A stretch of DNA of 60,000 nucleotides from Nymphaea colorata (GCF_008831285.2 NC_045139.1:2180704-2240703), one strand, 5' to 3'; counted from the stretch's first letter, positions 35,077-49,042 are shown. Made by a program: numbers and translations. The notes: generated from the sequence alone by a model not told the origin.

Positions 35077-38000
35077 ATGGTGATCTTTGCAGCTTTATTC
35101 ATAGTACTCTTCATCACCGTTCTCTGTGGTCATGGCTTCCTTCAGCGAATCAAGCATATCTTGCCGGAAGATGTCCGCATGCTTTTCAGTCAATTTTCTG
35201 CCAACCGAAATGGGAATGGAGGAATTAGAGGAAACACGGAGGCAGGGGAAGCCAAAGGGGTGGAGCTATTACCACCTTCAACGTCTTCACGAAGAGCTGG
35301 TGGATCAGACTTTGAAGTGTTTCTCAGCTTCAGAGGCCAAGACACCCGAAAGGGTTTCACTGGGCATCTTTATGACGGGCTCGAGGAGCGCGGTATTTCC
35401 ACCTTCATAGACTGCGAGAAGTTGGGAAAAGGGGAGGAGATCAACAAACTGTTGGAATACATAGAGAGGTCGAAGATATTTGTTGCCATCTTCTCACAAC
35501 ATTTTGCAGAATCGCAATGGTGCTTGAAAGAGGTGACCAAAAGTGTGGAGTGCAGGAAGGAGATAATTCCGGTGTTCTTTGGTGTGGAACCTTCAGATGT
35601 CCGCAACCAGAGCGGCCCCTTCAAATCTGCGTTTAGGGATCATCAATCCAACAAGAAGCAGGACCAAAAGGAGGTGAGGAAATGGAGAGAAGCATTGATG
35701 AAAGTCGGAAATCTCTCTGGTTTCAATCTGATTAAGGACATGAATGGGTATATATATATCTCTCTCTCTCTCTATAGAACAATTAAAGTTTATTCACCAC
35801 TCCCTTTCTTTCCCTCTCTCTCCAAATTTAAAGACTAACCAGGCGGATGCTTGTGTTATCCCAACATCATGTTTGGCTAGTATTTTAGACTTTTTTTTCT
35901 TTACAATCATTATCTTATCAGCTATATTAATCAAACGCATCCTTCACTATTCGAGTTTCTCAAATTCATCTTCCTCTTAATTACTTTACTTGATTAACTG
36001 GAACATATCCTTAAATCTACTTATAGTTAAAGTGAGAAAGTTCAAGACGTGATCTTTGTGTTGAAAAACTTAATTAACAGTCAACAAAGAGAAAAATCAA
36101 GTTTCCCCAAAAAGCATGTACCAGATTTTATGGGAAGTCAAAAATTAACGGACACATGTTTTTCTTCTTAAAATTTCTTACAACCAATGAACAGAAGATT
36201 ATGTGGTCCTTCACATATGGAGACATTCATATTGGATCTGCCAAAGGAGCACCATAAATTCATTTTTCCTATTGTTCATAGTTTGTCATGCATGGGAGAA
36301 ATTAATGCTTGCAGGGATGAGGCAAAGCTAAAGCGTGCAGTCATTGAGAGAGTGTCAGCCAAACTAAACAAGAAGCCATTCGAAGTCGCAAAGCATCCAA
36401 TCGGGATTGAAACTCGTCTTAATGACGTGAAGAAAATGTTGGAGAAAGGAGGCAATATTGATGCCGTTCATGTGGTTGGCATCCATGGTATGGGGGGTCT
36501 TGGAAAAACAACGATTGCCAAGGCTGTTTACAATGAGTTAGCCCAAGGCTTCAATGGCGCCACTTGTTTTATTTCAAATGTTACGGAAAATGCTGGACAA
36601 CCCAATGGATTGGTCAACTTACAAAAACGGTTCATTGGAAACGTCTTGAAAGAAAAAAATACAGACTTAGATGATGTTGCACAAGGAAAAATTGTGATCA
36701 AAGACAGGGCCAGTCGTAAAAGGGTTCTGCTTATCTTAGATGACGTTGATAACATAAAACAACTTGATGCATTGGCTGGTGGGAGAGATTGGTTTGGCTC
36801 AGGAAGTGTGATCATAATCACAACCAGAAATGAGGAGGTGCTGCTAGACGGCATGGTAAAACAAGACGAAATTTACAGGCCACCGGAACTGAATAAAGCT
36901 CAATCTCGAGAACTATTCATGCTTCATGCATTGAATGGTGAACTGCCACAAGGAGAGTACATCAAGTTGTCAAACGAAGTTGTTGAAGCAGCTGGTGGGC
37001 TGCCCTTAACCCTCGAAGTTATTGGATCGCTTTTGTCTTCTAAAAAGAATGTACAAGAATGGAAATATACATTAGAGAAGCTGAAAAAAATTCCTCCCAG
37101 AGAAGTCCAACAGAGGTTGAAGCTAAGCTATGACAATTTAGAGGACTTGGAGAAGAAAATATTTCTAGATATTTCATGTTTTTTTATCAGTGAGAACAGG
37201 GAAAATGCTACTTACATGTGGGAGGGTTGTGACTGGTTCCCAAATGCAGCAATTAGGATACTTGTACAAAGGTCTCTCGTTAAGATAGATGAGAAATATG
37301 AACAGTTCCAGATGTTCGAGATGCATGATCAAATACGAGACATGGGGAGAGCCATAGTTGATGAAGAATGCTCTCGAAAGCTTCAAAAGAAGAGTAGACT
37401 GTGGAATAACCAAGATTCATTGGATTTACTTCAAAGAAAGGTAATTGTAATCTCTCTCTCTGTGGTAGGGTTTGGCGAAAAAATTTGGACCGAATTATTG
37501 TTCGCATTTGAATCGGATCATAAAAATTTAAGTTCAATATCCGAGTGAGATCTGCTGAAATCTAGTTTGACTACTTAGAAACGTCTGATTTTAGATATGC
37601 TAGTCCAAATCTGAGTCCCAATCCAAATCCAACTACGTATAATTCAATTAATTGAATCCGGTAAAAGCTGGCCTATAACTCGAATCTGAACGGTTCTCAT
37701 CCCTCATATAACCGTGTCCTGGTGGTTTAGTTTCTTCAAGTTTAATGGTTAATTATTTGTCGACTTACCTATGTGAATTACACATTCCAATTTAGTGTGT
37801 TATAGTGAATAATATAATTAATGTCATACTTCATAATTGGAGTGTGAGTTTATATGCCGAAGAAATGAAAATACATAACTAAAAATTGGCTGACAAGGTG
37901 CGGAAAACAAGGTAGGAAGTGGAGATATTTTGAAAATTATTTAAAAAGTGATGTCATTTGTAGTCTCGGTTTCGGCGCAGGCAACACATATACCCCGCAT

Positions 38001-41000
38001 AGTTGGTTGTTTGTGGTGGACCTATTCTTTAAATCTCCTTTGCATGGGGGTCTGCAAATCCTGCCGGCCCACAGGATAGGCAAGGCACATTTTAGAAAAG
38101 CTCGTAACTTTCTAATGGCCAACAGGTAACAGAAAGAGCATCTTGTAAGGAATGGGTAGCTTCTAGATGTCAACCCTTTTATAATTTGAAGACAAGTTCA
38201 CAAATAAATAGATTTTAGCTTTCCTTGGAAATATCATGTATTCCATGGGCGGCGGGCCTTGGTATCTAAAACAAAGCCCTCTGCAATTTTATCAAGAATA
38301 AAAATCATTTGTGTGAAATACAGTTTAAGAAATTTAGCAAATAAACAACGTATTTTTTTCTAACTAATTTAATTCTAGAGACAAGCAACGAGAGCTGTTT
38401 CAATATACATGTTCTGATTCCATAACTAAGGTATGCTAAATACTTTGCGTCTCTATTTTGTGCAGGTACCAGGGACTATTGATGCAGAAGGGATTCGGAT
38501 ACTGCAAAACGACAAACGGTTGAATGAGAATTATTGTGTTAATGCCGAATGCTTTGAAAACATGCCCAACCTGAGATATCTTCAAGCTGAACATGTCAAC
38601 TTCCAAGGCACGTTTTCATGTTTTCCTACAGATCTGAAATGGTTGCAGTTGGAAAGGTGCCACTTTGACTCCCCGCCATCTGATTTTAATCTCGAGAAGC
38701 TTGTCATCCTTGACCTCTATAAAACCAACATGGCCCCAATTCTTATAAACCAATTGTCACTGAGATTCAAGGTCAGAATATTATGAGGAAGTAATTCTGC
38801 TTTTCTTCGCTTGTCATATTCTCATCAGAACATTAATTTTATGCATGCAGGCCTTTGAAAGATTGAAAGTTCTGTCACTTCGTGACGTGGAAACAAAGAC
38901 TACCCCTGATTTCATGAATATGTCTGGCTTGGTGAAATTGCAATTTCTAAATTGTGCAGCATTAACTACAATTGATGAATCAATCGGGAAACTCAAGAAC
39001 TTGACACATTTAAGCATTCCCGGCTGTATGCTTCTAAAGGAACTACCGGATTCAATTTGTCAATTGAGTTCACTTGAGGTCCTTAATATTGATGGTTGTT
39101 ACAAATTTTCCTCTTTGCCAGAGCGATTGGGAGAGTTGGGATCACTCAAGATGCTTGATCTTACAAATACAAGTATAGAAAAGGTACCTGATTCAATAGG
39201 ACAGCTTATAAATTTATGTGTGCTACTTATGGGTGAGTGTGAAAGACTATCAAGGTTACCTGATTCCATTTGCCGGTTAAGTTCTCTTGAAATGCTTGGT
39301 TTGAATGGATGCACCAAACTCTGTTCTATACCGGAAGGCTTAGGGGACATGGAGTCGTTAAAGAAGATTGATCTTTCTGAGACATGCATTGAGGTCATAC
39401 CTGATTCTATTGGGCGACTTACCAACCTTGATAAGCTATCTTTATGTAACTCAGAACGCTTGAGAGAGCTCCCGGCTTCCATTTGCCAGCTAAAGTTGTT
39501 GAAATCGCTTAACCTTAGTGGGTGTCATTCTGTATGCCTTTTGCCAGAAAGATTAGGGGACATGGAGAAACTAGAGGAGCTTATTCTTGACAATACCAGA
39601 ATAGAGGTCATACCTGATTCAGTTGGACAGCTCAAAAGCCTTTGCCTGCTATCTTTGCAAGGTTGCAAGCTCCTAAAAGCATTACCTGTTTCCATGAGAC
39701 AGTTGAGCTCCATACAACAGCTGAAAATGTCTGGAACTTTTTTAATGAGCTCTGAGAATGACCTTCCTCATCTTGCAGCAATTAATATTACTGAATTGAA
39801 AAATTCATCTTCGGAGTTGCTTGACTTGTGCGACCAATCTCACAAAGCCTTAGAAATTCTTCATTTGAAGGATGCTATAATTGAAGAGTTGCCCGATTGT
39901 GTTGGAAGGATGGAAAACCTCAAGGAGTTGCGGCTAGAATGTGAAATGCTGAAAGAATTGCCCAATTGGATTGAGGGGTACTTGGAAAATCTTACTCAAT
40001 TAAAGGTGAGGAGCATACATCTAAAAGCTCTGCCAGACTGCATTGGGTCGCTCAAGCAACTTCGTGAGTTGAATCTCAAGTGTGAGAACCTCAAAGCTTT
40101 ACCCAACTCAATTGGGTCACTGAAACAGATGTGGGAGTTGGAATTGAACTGCGTGAACCTCGAAGCTCTACCTGATTCTATTGGGGAGCTGGATAATGTT
40201 GCCTTCTTCAAAATTAAATCAGCAAAATTGAAAGCCCTTCCAAACTCGATTGCATTGCTAGGAAGCGTTGAAACGTTGGTGTTACATTGCATGAGCCTGG
40301 AAGCTATACATGTTTCGCTCGGAGGTTTGAAGAAACTTCTTGAATTTGAGGTGTGGTCTAACAATCTTGAAGCTCTACCTGACTCCATTGGGTCGTTGAA
40401 ACACATTCAGACATTAAAATTAAAGTGCCCAAACCTCGAGGCTCTACCAGATTCTATTGGAGAATTAGAAAGTCTTGGATACTTTGAAGTGGACTCCTAT
40501 CGTCTCAAATTATTGCCCACTTCTATTGGCTTGCTAAAAAGGATTTGGTTCTTGAGCCTAAATTGCATCAACCTTGAAGATTTGCCCAATTCTATGGAAA
40601 GATTACAAAGTCTTCGAAATTTACATTTGCATTGCGATAATTTTGCAGCTCCACCTAATTTCATTGGACGATTGGAAAATCTTTGGACCTTCTCGTTCAA
40701 CAGCAAAATGTTAAAATACTTGGATGCAGCAATTTTTGAGTCTTTGGGAAGACTTCGTCGTCTATATCTAATTGGTTGTGAGAACCTGGAAGGTATGCTT
40801 GCTGCCTCTATTGGCAAAACAGATTTCGCTCGCCTCTCATCCTTGGAGTCGCTGGATTTGAAAGACTGCAAGGGGCTTGAGTACCTTCCTCAGCTTCCCT
40901 CTTCTCTACGCTCGCTTAATGTTTCTGGATGCACCAATTTGAGAAAAATGTCGGATATTTCAAATTTGAAAACTTTGAAGAATTTGTGTTTGGGTGGTTG

Positions 41001-44000
41001 TAAGCTGCTTGAAGATGTGCCTGGCCTCGAAAATATTTCAACCAACTTGGAAGTGCTAGAACTGCCTGGTCCTTGTAATTTCACGGGGTGTTGCCACTTT
41101 AGTCATGATTTCAAAAACAAAGTATTCAAGGTATGTATGGAATATATGTTATCTTGTTGTTCATTATGTTAGAAAATTGCACCGTAGTTATTACTTATAA
41201 TGATACTATCTGTCGCAGTGCTAGAAAACTAGAAAAGGGCAGAAGCATAGAGTTACATAAATGACTTATTAGTAAATGGATTAACACTATACAAATGAAC
41301 AATATTTTGAATTATACGGTGCCTTAAATGAAATATCTCTTGTGGTAAAATCATAGGTACTTAGAAATATATGTACAACGTTTAATAATTTATCGATTAA
41401 GTTTACTTTTTCATGAAACTAAAATTAATGGTGTATAGACTTAAGAAGTTAATTATTTCTTTTCATATATTGTATGTATAATTTGGGAACAGAAATTTTA
41501 TATATATGGTTACTATCTTTGACAAAAAGTGTTATGCAACAATATATTTTTCTATAACATTATATACATCGAATAAGGACCAAGAAATTTATAATATTTG
41601 ACTAAGATATATTTAGATTTTACCAGTTCCCTGTTGGGATAAAATGCGGATAAACACGAATCTACTAAAAAGGATTCAACAATGAAGTATAGTCCAAACC
41701 GATCAAGCAATAAGCAACGGATCAACGACCAAGCAATCACAAATGCACGAGAAGATTTTTACGTGGAAAACCCCTCTAAACAATGAGGGTAAAAACCACG
41801 GGGTATTACGACCCAAAACTCAATCCACTATAATCAATGATATAAGTTTTCCCACGAGAGGCTACACAAAGCCAACCCTCCAACAATAATATCTCACCAA
41901 AGCTATATGAGAAAAATAAGGGAAAAATATCACCGATTGAGTGCCCAAAACGTGGATTGGGAGGAGATGCGTTCCGCCTCCTCGTTGGAATCGAATCTTG
42001 CTCTAGCCAAATGCTCGCAACCTTTTCTTCCTCTTCTCCTTCTCTCCTTTCTTCTTCTCCTTCTCTCCTCTCTTCTTCTCCTTCTCTCCTCTTGCTATGC
42101 AGCCACCAAGAGAGAGCACGAGAGACCACACCTCTCCTTTCTCTTTTCCCAAAAAACGGAACCCTAGAGAGAGAGAGAGAGAGAGAGAGAGACACGTAAG
42201 AGGGATTGAGAGAGAGAGGGGGCACATCGTGTGCCCTCCTTTTCTTCCGCCCGTCACTTAAGTGACGGGCCGGATCGGGTCCACTTGAGGCTGGACCCGA
42301 CCCAACAAGCTCCCCCTCCAGCCTCAAGTGAGGGAACATTCCTGCAAAAAGAACAAAATTAATATACTGCCTTAAAGGCAGTCATCCCAACTAAGTCTCT
42401 ACACATATCATGTTTCTCTTTAGATAGAGACTTCGTCATCATATCTGCAGGATTATCATCTGTATGGATTTTATCAAGAACAAACTGCTTCGACTCTAGA
42501 ACATCACATATCCAATGATACCTTACGTCTATATGCTTTGACTTTGCATGAAAAGTAGAATTCTTTCCAAGGTGAATAGCACTCTGACTGTCACAGTAAA
42601 GCACGTACTCGTCTTGACTAAACTGAAGTTCCTGCATGAACCTCTTCATCCATAGAAGTTTCTTGCTCGCCTCTGTAGCTGCAATAAACTCTGCTTCAGT
42701 AGTAGATAATGCTACACATTTCTGAAGTCTGGATTGCCAAGAAACTGCACCACCTGCATATGTCAATAAAAAACCAGATATAGATCTTCTCCCGTCAATG
42801 TCTCCTGCCATGTCTGAATTTATATAGCCAACAAGAATAGATTTTTCTGCTTCAAAACAAAGTGAAAAACTGCTAGTTCCACGAAGGTATCTCAAAATCC
42901 ATTTAACTGCTTTCCAGTGTTTCTTTCCTGGATTTGAGACAAACCGATTAACAACTCCAACTGAATGAGCGATATCAGGTCTAGTACATACCATAGCATA
43001 CATCAGACTACCTGTGACTGAGGCATAGGGAATCTTCTCCATATCTTCCTTTTCTGAATCTGTCCTTGGACTCTGCTTAGTGCTCAACTTGAAATGCACT
43101 GCAAGAGGGGTGATAACAGGCTTTGCCTTGTCCATGTGAAATCTTTGAAGTATTTTTTCAATGTACTTCTCCTGAGATAGCCAGAGCTTCTTCGACATCC
43201 TATCTCACGTGATCTTCATACCCAAAATCTAACTAGCAGGTCCCAAGTCTTTCATAGCAAAAGTCTTGCTCAACTCCTTTTTCAAGCTTGAAATTCTTGA
43301 GATATTATGGCCAACAATAAGTATGTCATCAACATAAATCAACAAAATGACAAAATCATTACCTGAGAATTTCTTCACAAAGACGCAGTGATCTGAAGTG
43401 GTTTTGGTGTAGCCATACTCCCCCATAAATGACTCGAACTTCTTGTACCATTGCCTAGGTGCCTGCTTCAGACCATACAAGTTTTTCTTTAATCTGCAAA
43501 CATGGTTTTCTTTACCTTTTACAAGAAAACCTTCTGGCTGCATCATGTAAATTTCCTCATCAAGATCACCATGAAGAAAAGCTGTCTTCACATCCATCTG
43601 CTCGATCTCCAAATCAAGACTAGCTGCCAAACTAAGAACAACTCTGATAGATGACATCTTGACCACCGGTGAGAATATCTCGTCAAAGTCAACTCCTTTC
43701 CTCTGATTGAACCCCTTCACAACCAACCTAGCTTTGTATCTTGGGTTTAGAGAGTTTTCATCATGCTTCACTTTAAAAACCCATTTGTTTCTCAATGCCC
43801 TCTTGCCTTGGGGCAACTCCACAAGCTCAAAGGTGTGGTTGTCGTAAAGTGACTGCATCTCATCTTTCATGGCTTCCATCCACTTTTCCTTGTGTACATC
43901 ATGCATAGCTTTTTCATAGCATTCAGGCTCACCACTATCAGTCAACAAAATATAGTCATGTGCGGGATATCTAGTTGAGGGACGCCGCTCCCTCGTGGAT

Positions 44001-47000
44001 CTTCGCTGCCGATCTACATCTGAGGAAGAACCCTCCAAATTATGATCGTCACATTCGTCATCTGAATTAGGAATATATGGCACGTCTATTTGTCCTTCTC
44101 TACAATGTAGCTGCCCAACATCACCATCTGGCACTGCTCTTGAAGTATTCTGCAAGGGAATAGGATCCACATCAATTGGCAAATAGCTGCTATGAGAAGA
44201 ATTCTTTACTGCTTTCTGAATATCTTCAATATTCTGATTTTCAGCAAATACAACATCCCTGCTTCTGACAAGCTTCTTCTCAACTGGATCATACAATCTG
44301 TAACCAAATTCATCATGGCCATAACCCAAAAACACGCACTGCCTACTTTTTTATTCCAATTTCGATCTCTCATCCTTTGGTATATGCACAAATGCCATGC
44401 ATCCAAATACACGTAAGTGCTCATAGGATACATCCTTTTCATACCAAACTCTGTTAGGAATATCACCATCCAAAAGAACATGTGGAGACAAGTTAATCAC
44501 ATAAGCAGCAGTATGTAAAGCTTCACACCAAAAAGAATCAGATAACTTAGCTTCAGATAGGAGACATCTAACTCTCTCCATGAGTGTCTTGTTCATCCTT
44601 TCTGCCACGCCATTCAATGGAGGAGTCTTAGGTGGAGTCTTCTGGTGCCTGATGCCATGAGATCTGCAATACTCATCAAATGGACCAATATACTCTCCCC
44701 CATTATCGCTGCGAACACACTTCAGCTTCTTTTCAGATTGCCTTTCAACCAGTGCATGAAAGTCCTTGAAAACACCAAGGACTTGGTCTTTCCTCTTCAA
44801 AGAATAGACCCAAACTTTCTTAGAAAAATCATCAATAAACGTGACAAAATAAAGTGCACCACCATGTGAACTTACTTTCATAGGACCACATACATCTGTA
44901 TGAACCAACTCAAGTGCTTCTGACTTTCTGAAAGGTGGATGACTCTTGAAAGAGACCCGTGTTTGCTTCCCTGCAAAACAATGATTGCATTTGTCAAGTT
45001 TATCTTTCTTTACATCTTGTAGAAGATTCTTCTTGATCAAGAATTGCAGTCCCTTGTCACTCATATGTCCCAGCCTCCTGTGCCACAACTCAATAGATTT
45101 TTCATCCTGTGTCACATGTACCATGTCTCTGGAAATCGATGCCTGCATAGTATAAAGATTATTGTTGCATCTCTTGCCTCGAACAATAATCAAGGAACCT
45201 CTAGTAAGCTTCCACTGGCCATCACCAAAAGTGTTGTGATACCCTTCTTCATCGAGCCTTCCTGCAGAGATAAGGTTCAAATGCATGTCAGGTGCATGCC
45301 TCACATCTGTCAGCTTCAATAGAGCTCCATTCGCATTCTTCAAAATGACGTCGCCTTTGCCTACAACGTGCGACAAAGAACCATTACACATTCTCAAAGT
45401 GCCAAAATCACCAGAAATATATGAAGAGAAAAAATCCTTATGGGAAGTAACATGAAGAGCTGAACCACTATCCACAAGCCAACAAGTATCGTCTCTAGCA
45501 ACATTAACCATGTTAGCATCACAAACAACAAACATTTCATGTTGTGCAGCAGCTGCGACATTGTCATCTCGGTCATTTTTCTTCTCCTGTTTTTCCCCAA
45601 TTTTATTCTCCTTCTTCAGCTGAAAACAGTACTTCTTTATGTGTCCTTTCTTTACACAGTGGTGGCATTCCAAATTCTTATAACTCGATTTGGACTTGCT
45701 TCTGCTTTTATCTCTGCCCCTGTCACTCTTGAATTTACTCCTCCCCCTGTTCTCTGTGAAAAGAACCTCTGTCTGAGAAGAGCAAGCCTGAGATTTTCTT
45801 CTCATCTCCTCATTGAGAATACCTGACTTAACAGTCTCTAAAGAAACAACCCCATTAGCTGCAGAGTTAGTAAGCGAGACTCTAAATGTCTCCCACGAAT
45901 CGGGCAAAGTAGCAAGCAATAATAATCCCAAAATCTCATCTTCAAATTTAACGCTCATACTGGATAACTGAATAATGACCCCTTGAAAATCATTTAGAAA
46001 ATCTGACACTGAACTGCCCTCCCTGAATCTTAAATTCATCAATCTTTTCAGAAGAAATAATTTACTACTTCCTGTCTTGGAGGCATAAAGATTTTCTAAT
46101 TTTGCCCACAAACTACATGCATGATTTTCATCTTGGATATGGTTATAAACATTTTCATCCACAAATTGTCGAATGAAACCACAAACTTGTTCGTGTTCAA
46201 ATTCCCATTCTTCGTCAGACTTAAAATCGGGCTTTTCTTTGGCAAAAACTAGGAGGTGCATAGCCTTCACATATAAGAGATCTTTCATCTTATTTTTCCA
46301 TAGACTATAATTAGTCCCATTTAGACTAATCATACGGCTAGTACCAAAGTCAATTTTGTTATCTACCATGTTGGCTCTGATACCACTTTGTTGGGATAAA
46401 ATGCGGATAAACATGAATCTACTAAAAAGGATTCAACAACGAAGTATAGTCCAAACCGATCAAGCAATAAGCAACGGATCAACGACCAAACAATCACAAA
46501 TGCACGAGAAGATTTTTACGTGGAAAACCCCTCTAAACAATGAGGGTAAAAACCACAGGGTACTACGACCCAAAACTCAATCCACTATAATCAATGATAT
46601 AAGTTTTCCCACGAGGGGCTACACAAAGCCAACCCTCCAACAATAATATCTCACCAAAGCTATATGAGAAAAACAAGGGAAAAATATCACGATTGAGTGC
46701 CCAAAACGTAGATTGGGAGGAGATGCGTTCCGCCTCCTCGTTGGAATCGAATCTTGCTCTAGCCAAATGCTCGCAACCTTTTCTTCCTCTTCTCCTTCTC
46801 TCCTTTCTTCTTCTCCTTCTCTCCTCTCTTCTTCTCCTTCTCTCCTCTTGCTATGCAGCCACCAAGAGAGAGCACGAGAGACCACACCTCTCCTTTCTCT
46901 TTTCCCAAAAAACGGAACCCTAGAGAGAGAGAGAGACGTAAGAGGGATTGAGAGAGAGAGGGGGCACATCGCGTGCCCTCCTTTTCTTCCGCCCGTCACT

Positions 47001-47814
47001 TAAGTGACGGGCCGGATCTGGTCCACTTGAGGCTGGACCCGACCCAACATTCCCTTCATGAGCTAGACGATGAACCATACCCCACTAATGTTTGAAAAGG
47101 CCCAATAATGTAAAGTTAATTTTCCTTAAACATATTTAGTTAGCTGTTGTTTTGAATGTATATATAGTAAATTGATAGATAGTTATTTGAAAACAAATTG
47201 ACCAACTTACAAACAAGAAAAGAACTAAACTTCAGACATAAGGAAGTAGTCGACAGGATCAATTAAGAAATAACACAAAATTTTAAATTCTAAATTGTCT
47301 GGGTAAGGGTGCGAACTACCAATTATAGCACTGAACTTCCCTCTTAACAAATGGATCCTTTATTGTTTTTGTGGCTTGTTGTTATTCGAAGCATTCCTAG
47401 AATTGAATACTCTATTGATGATGAACTTCTTTGTCTCAGGAGATGACTTTTGAAAACTTGAAAAGGTTGAAGATATCAGGGTCTTTAGTGCCAGGATCAT
47501 CCAAAGGACAACAGCAGCTGCAATTTACGCTCCCGAGGTTGCCATTTAGTTGGTTAAGAAGAGCAAGGGTGAAGTTAGGTCTGGAGAAGGTCCTCTCACC
47601 CATCTGCATAGCAATCATTGCCGATGACGTTACTGTGTTTGAGAAAATTGCAGAAGTCGACGGTGATGAAGTCCGATTGTACTTGGGAGCAGAGAACATT
47701 GTGAACACAGGGGAGGGAGCACATTGCTATACAATGCAAGTGACAATGGATGTGTCCCAACTGAAAAATGTATATGTACTTCTTGTGCGGAATCGTCGAT
47801 ACTACCGATACTGA
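35077..47814 (+). CDS. TNL unit 5: intact anchor-TIR-NBS-LRR immune receptor
   Basis: Exons are 35077-35747, 36315-37440, 38466-38771, 38851-41130 and 47440-47814; phases join cleanly and give about 1,585 residues. A hydrophobic anchor (2-20) precedes TIR (~78-215) with BB-loop GISTFID and the NADase-type Glu ~152 in SQWCLKE. NB-ARC shows P-loop GMGGLGKTT (~282-290), LLILDDVD (~363-370), [25 protein letters not shown] and MHD (~561). The LRR region (exons 3-4, ~860 residues) repeats LPDSIGxLxxL. Exon 5 encodes a ~124-residue C-terminal domain. Family knowledge: TNLs sense pathogen effectors and signal through TIR NADase activity; flax L6 has a comparable N-terminal anchor. Intron 4 (6.3 kb) contains an antisense Copia element; without it the intron would be ~890 bp, as in unit 1. 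It could be spliced normally. No stop or frameshift was found. Confidence 0.9.
41632..42307 (-). repeat. 3' LTR of the Copia element
   Basis: 676 bp, TG…CA ends, near-identical to 46389-47049. It contains a (GA)n microsatellite at ~42168-42192 that is longer than in the partner LTR, and a palindrome cccgtcacttaagtgacggg near its left-strand end. Confidence 0.9.
42359..46369 (-). pseudogene. Copia Gag-Pol polyprotein with three in-frame stops
   Basis: The start is at 46369 (MVDNKIDFG), 4 bp past the primer-binding site. A single frame of about 1,336 codons holds, in order: Gag; zinc knuckle CX2CX4HX4C (~235-248); protease DSG (~300); integrase HHCC region ([11 protein letters not shown]…CNHCFAGK) and core ([15 protein letters not shown]); reverse transcriptase (WVFKVKHDE…YVDDILIV); and RNase H ([18 protein letters not shown]). 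The integrase-before-RT order is diagnostic of Copia. Stops interrupt it at 44351-44353 (TAA), 43229-43231 (TAG) and 43205-43207 (TGA), with the reading frame kept on both sides. The element is therefore unlikely to move on its own. Confidence 0.9.
46389..47049 (-). repeat. 5' LTR of the Copia element
   Basis: 661 bp, the partner of 41632-42307. It lies beside the primer-binding site in the minus orientation, so it should hold the element's promoter, which would fire leftward, antisense to unit 5. Confidence 0.9.
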
Positions 47815-49042
47815 TAGTAGCTATCACATACAGGGAGATGGACGGTGTTTGCACTTAGAAGAGGCCAATTCTTCCCAAGGAAGTAGTCTGCATGATCTGT
47901 GTTATAACATGTCAAATATTGCGCATCCAGGTCAGAGGTGGAGCCATAAAATTTTTCTCATAAGATACTAAATACATAGTTAACACCTAGGTCCATCCAG
48001 GTCCATGGAGTGGTGATCTGAGTCTGGTCGAGTTGCCCTATATAACTGGGCCCAGGGCCAACAAAAACCAATAAACAAATTATGCTTTCAGAGTGTGTTA
48101 TATGGGGCACACGACCCCACATATCTCTGCCCTTCAATTCAGGTTTCACAGTGGGCTCCAAGGGGCACATACCTCATGGAGACCCCACATATCTAAGCCT
48201 AATCCACAAATATTGATGGTCCTTCTCAAATGGTATTTTCATGTTGCCGAAGCAAGAAATATCACTCAAGCCTATCTACTATTCGGATTTCTTTTTCTTT
48301 TTTTTAATCAATCTTTAATGCACATGCCCCAATCAGCATAGCTCAAACAGGCAAAATGGGGGTGTGTTGGGGAGGAATTTTAGTGTAAAAGGGGGAGGAA
48401 TTTTAGTGTTATTGCCTGGTGCTAACTGCAAATATTTTGTTTTGTGGAGCAGGGGAGGGGGAAGGGGTGCCCTGCTTTTCTCTAGATCTAGTTGTGTTAA
48501 TATTTCTCCTACTCACCTCAATCTCTAATGCCCATATCTCTTTTTAATAGTTAACTTTACTAGCACTAAAATCTCTGTAACTTTTTCTTGGCGATGACAA
48601 ACATTTCTTATAATTAAGAATATTATTGGGCAGATTGTTGAACGACTAATATCCAAATTCAGATTGCAGCTCACATCTAGCATACATATCTTATAGAGGA
48701 AAAGAAAAAAAAAAGCTGGTTTTCATGACATCTATGTTTTGACTTCCTTTAAATGAAGGAAGCATGGAAATCTTAATTTTCTCTTCACGCATGTCCTTTG
48801 TTTTTTTAATTAGTTGTTTGATATTACATGCTTATTTTAAATTCTTGAAAAAAATTACATTTACTGCTCACACATGAACAATGTTCTGAGCACCGCCGAA
48901 CTTTTCATAAACACCAAACTACCGCATGGTTAGCAAAATAATTCACAGAACCCCTCTATGATGTTCATGATGGAAAACATGAAAAACACAGGAGTGAGTA
49001 ATAGAGCATATACCAAAAGGAACAAACGTTTTTAACTCAGTT
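47815..49042. other. 3' flank of unit 5
   Basis: No gene. Bases ~48.40-49.04 kb match 13.70-14.31 kb downstream of unit 1. Bases ~47.82-48.40 kb are absent from the unit 1 flank and show no recognisable ends; small ORFs there are unconserved. Confidence 0.5.

Larger units (their letters stand above)
41632..47049 (-). mobile_element. Copia LTR retrotransposon, antisense in intron 4 of unit 5
   Basis: LTRs of 676 bp (41632-42307) and 661 bp (46389-47049) start TGTTGGG and end CCCAACA. The TTCCC duplication is at 41627-41631 and 47050-47054, and unit 1 intron 4 has the empty site with a single TTCCC. On the minus strand a methionine-tRNA-type primer site (TGGTATCAGAGCC, + coordinates 46373-46385) lies 3 bp inside the 5' LTR. 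A polypurine tract (complement of 42308-42320) abuts the 3' LTR. The LTRs differ mainly by a (GA)n length change and about a dozen substitutions by eye, so the insertion is relatively recent. Confidence 0.95.

Noticed and set aside
41806-42339. 177-codon minus ORF and its copy at 46.6-47.0 kb
   Set aside because: They lie inside the Copia LTRs over (GA)n and CTTCTC repeats; present in both LTRs only because the LTRs are duplicated.
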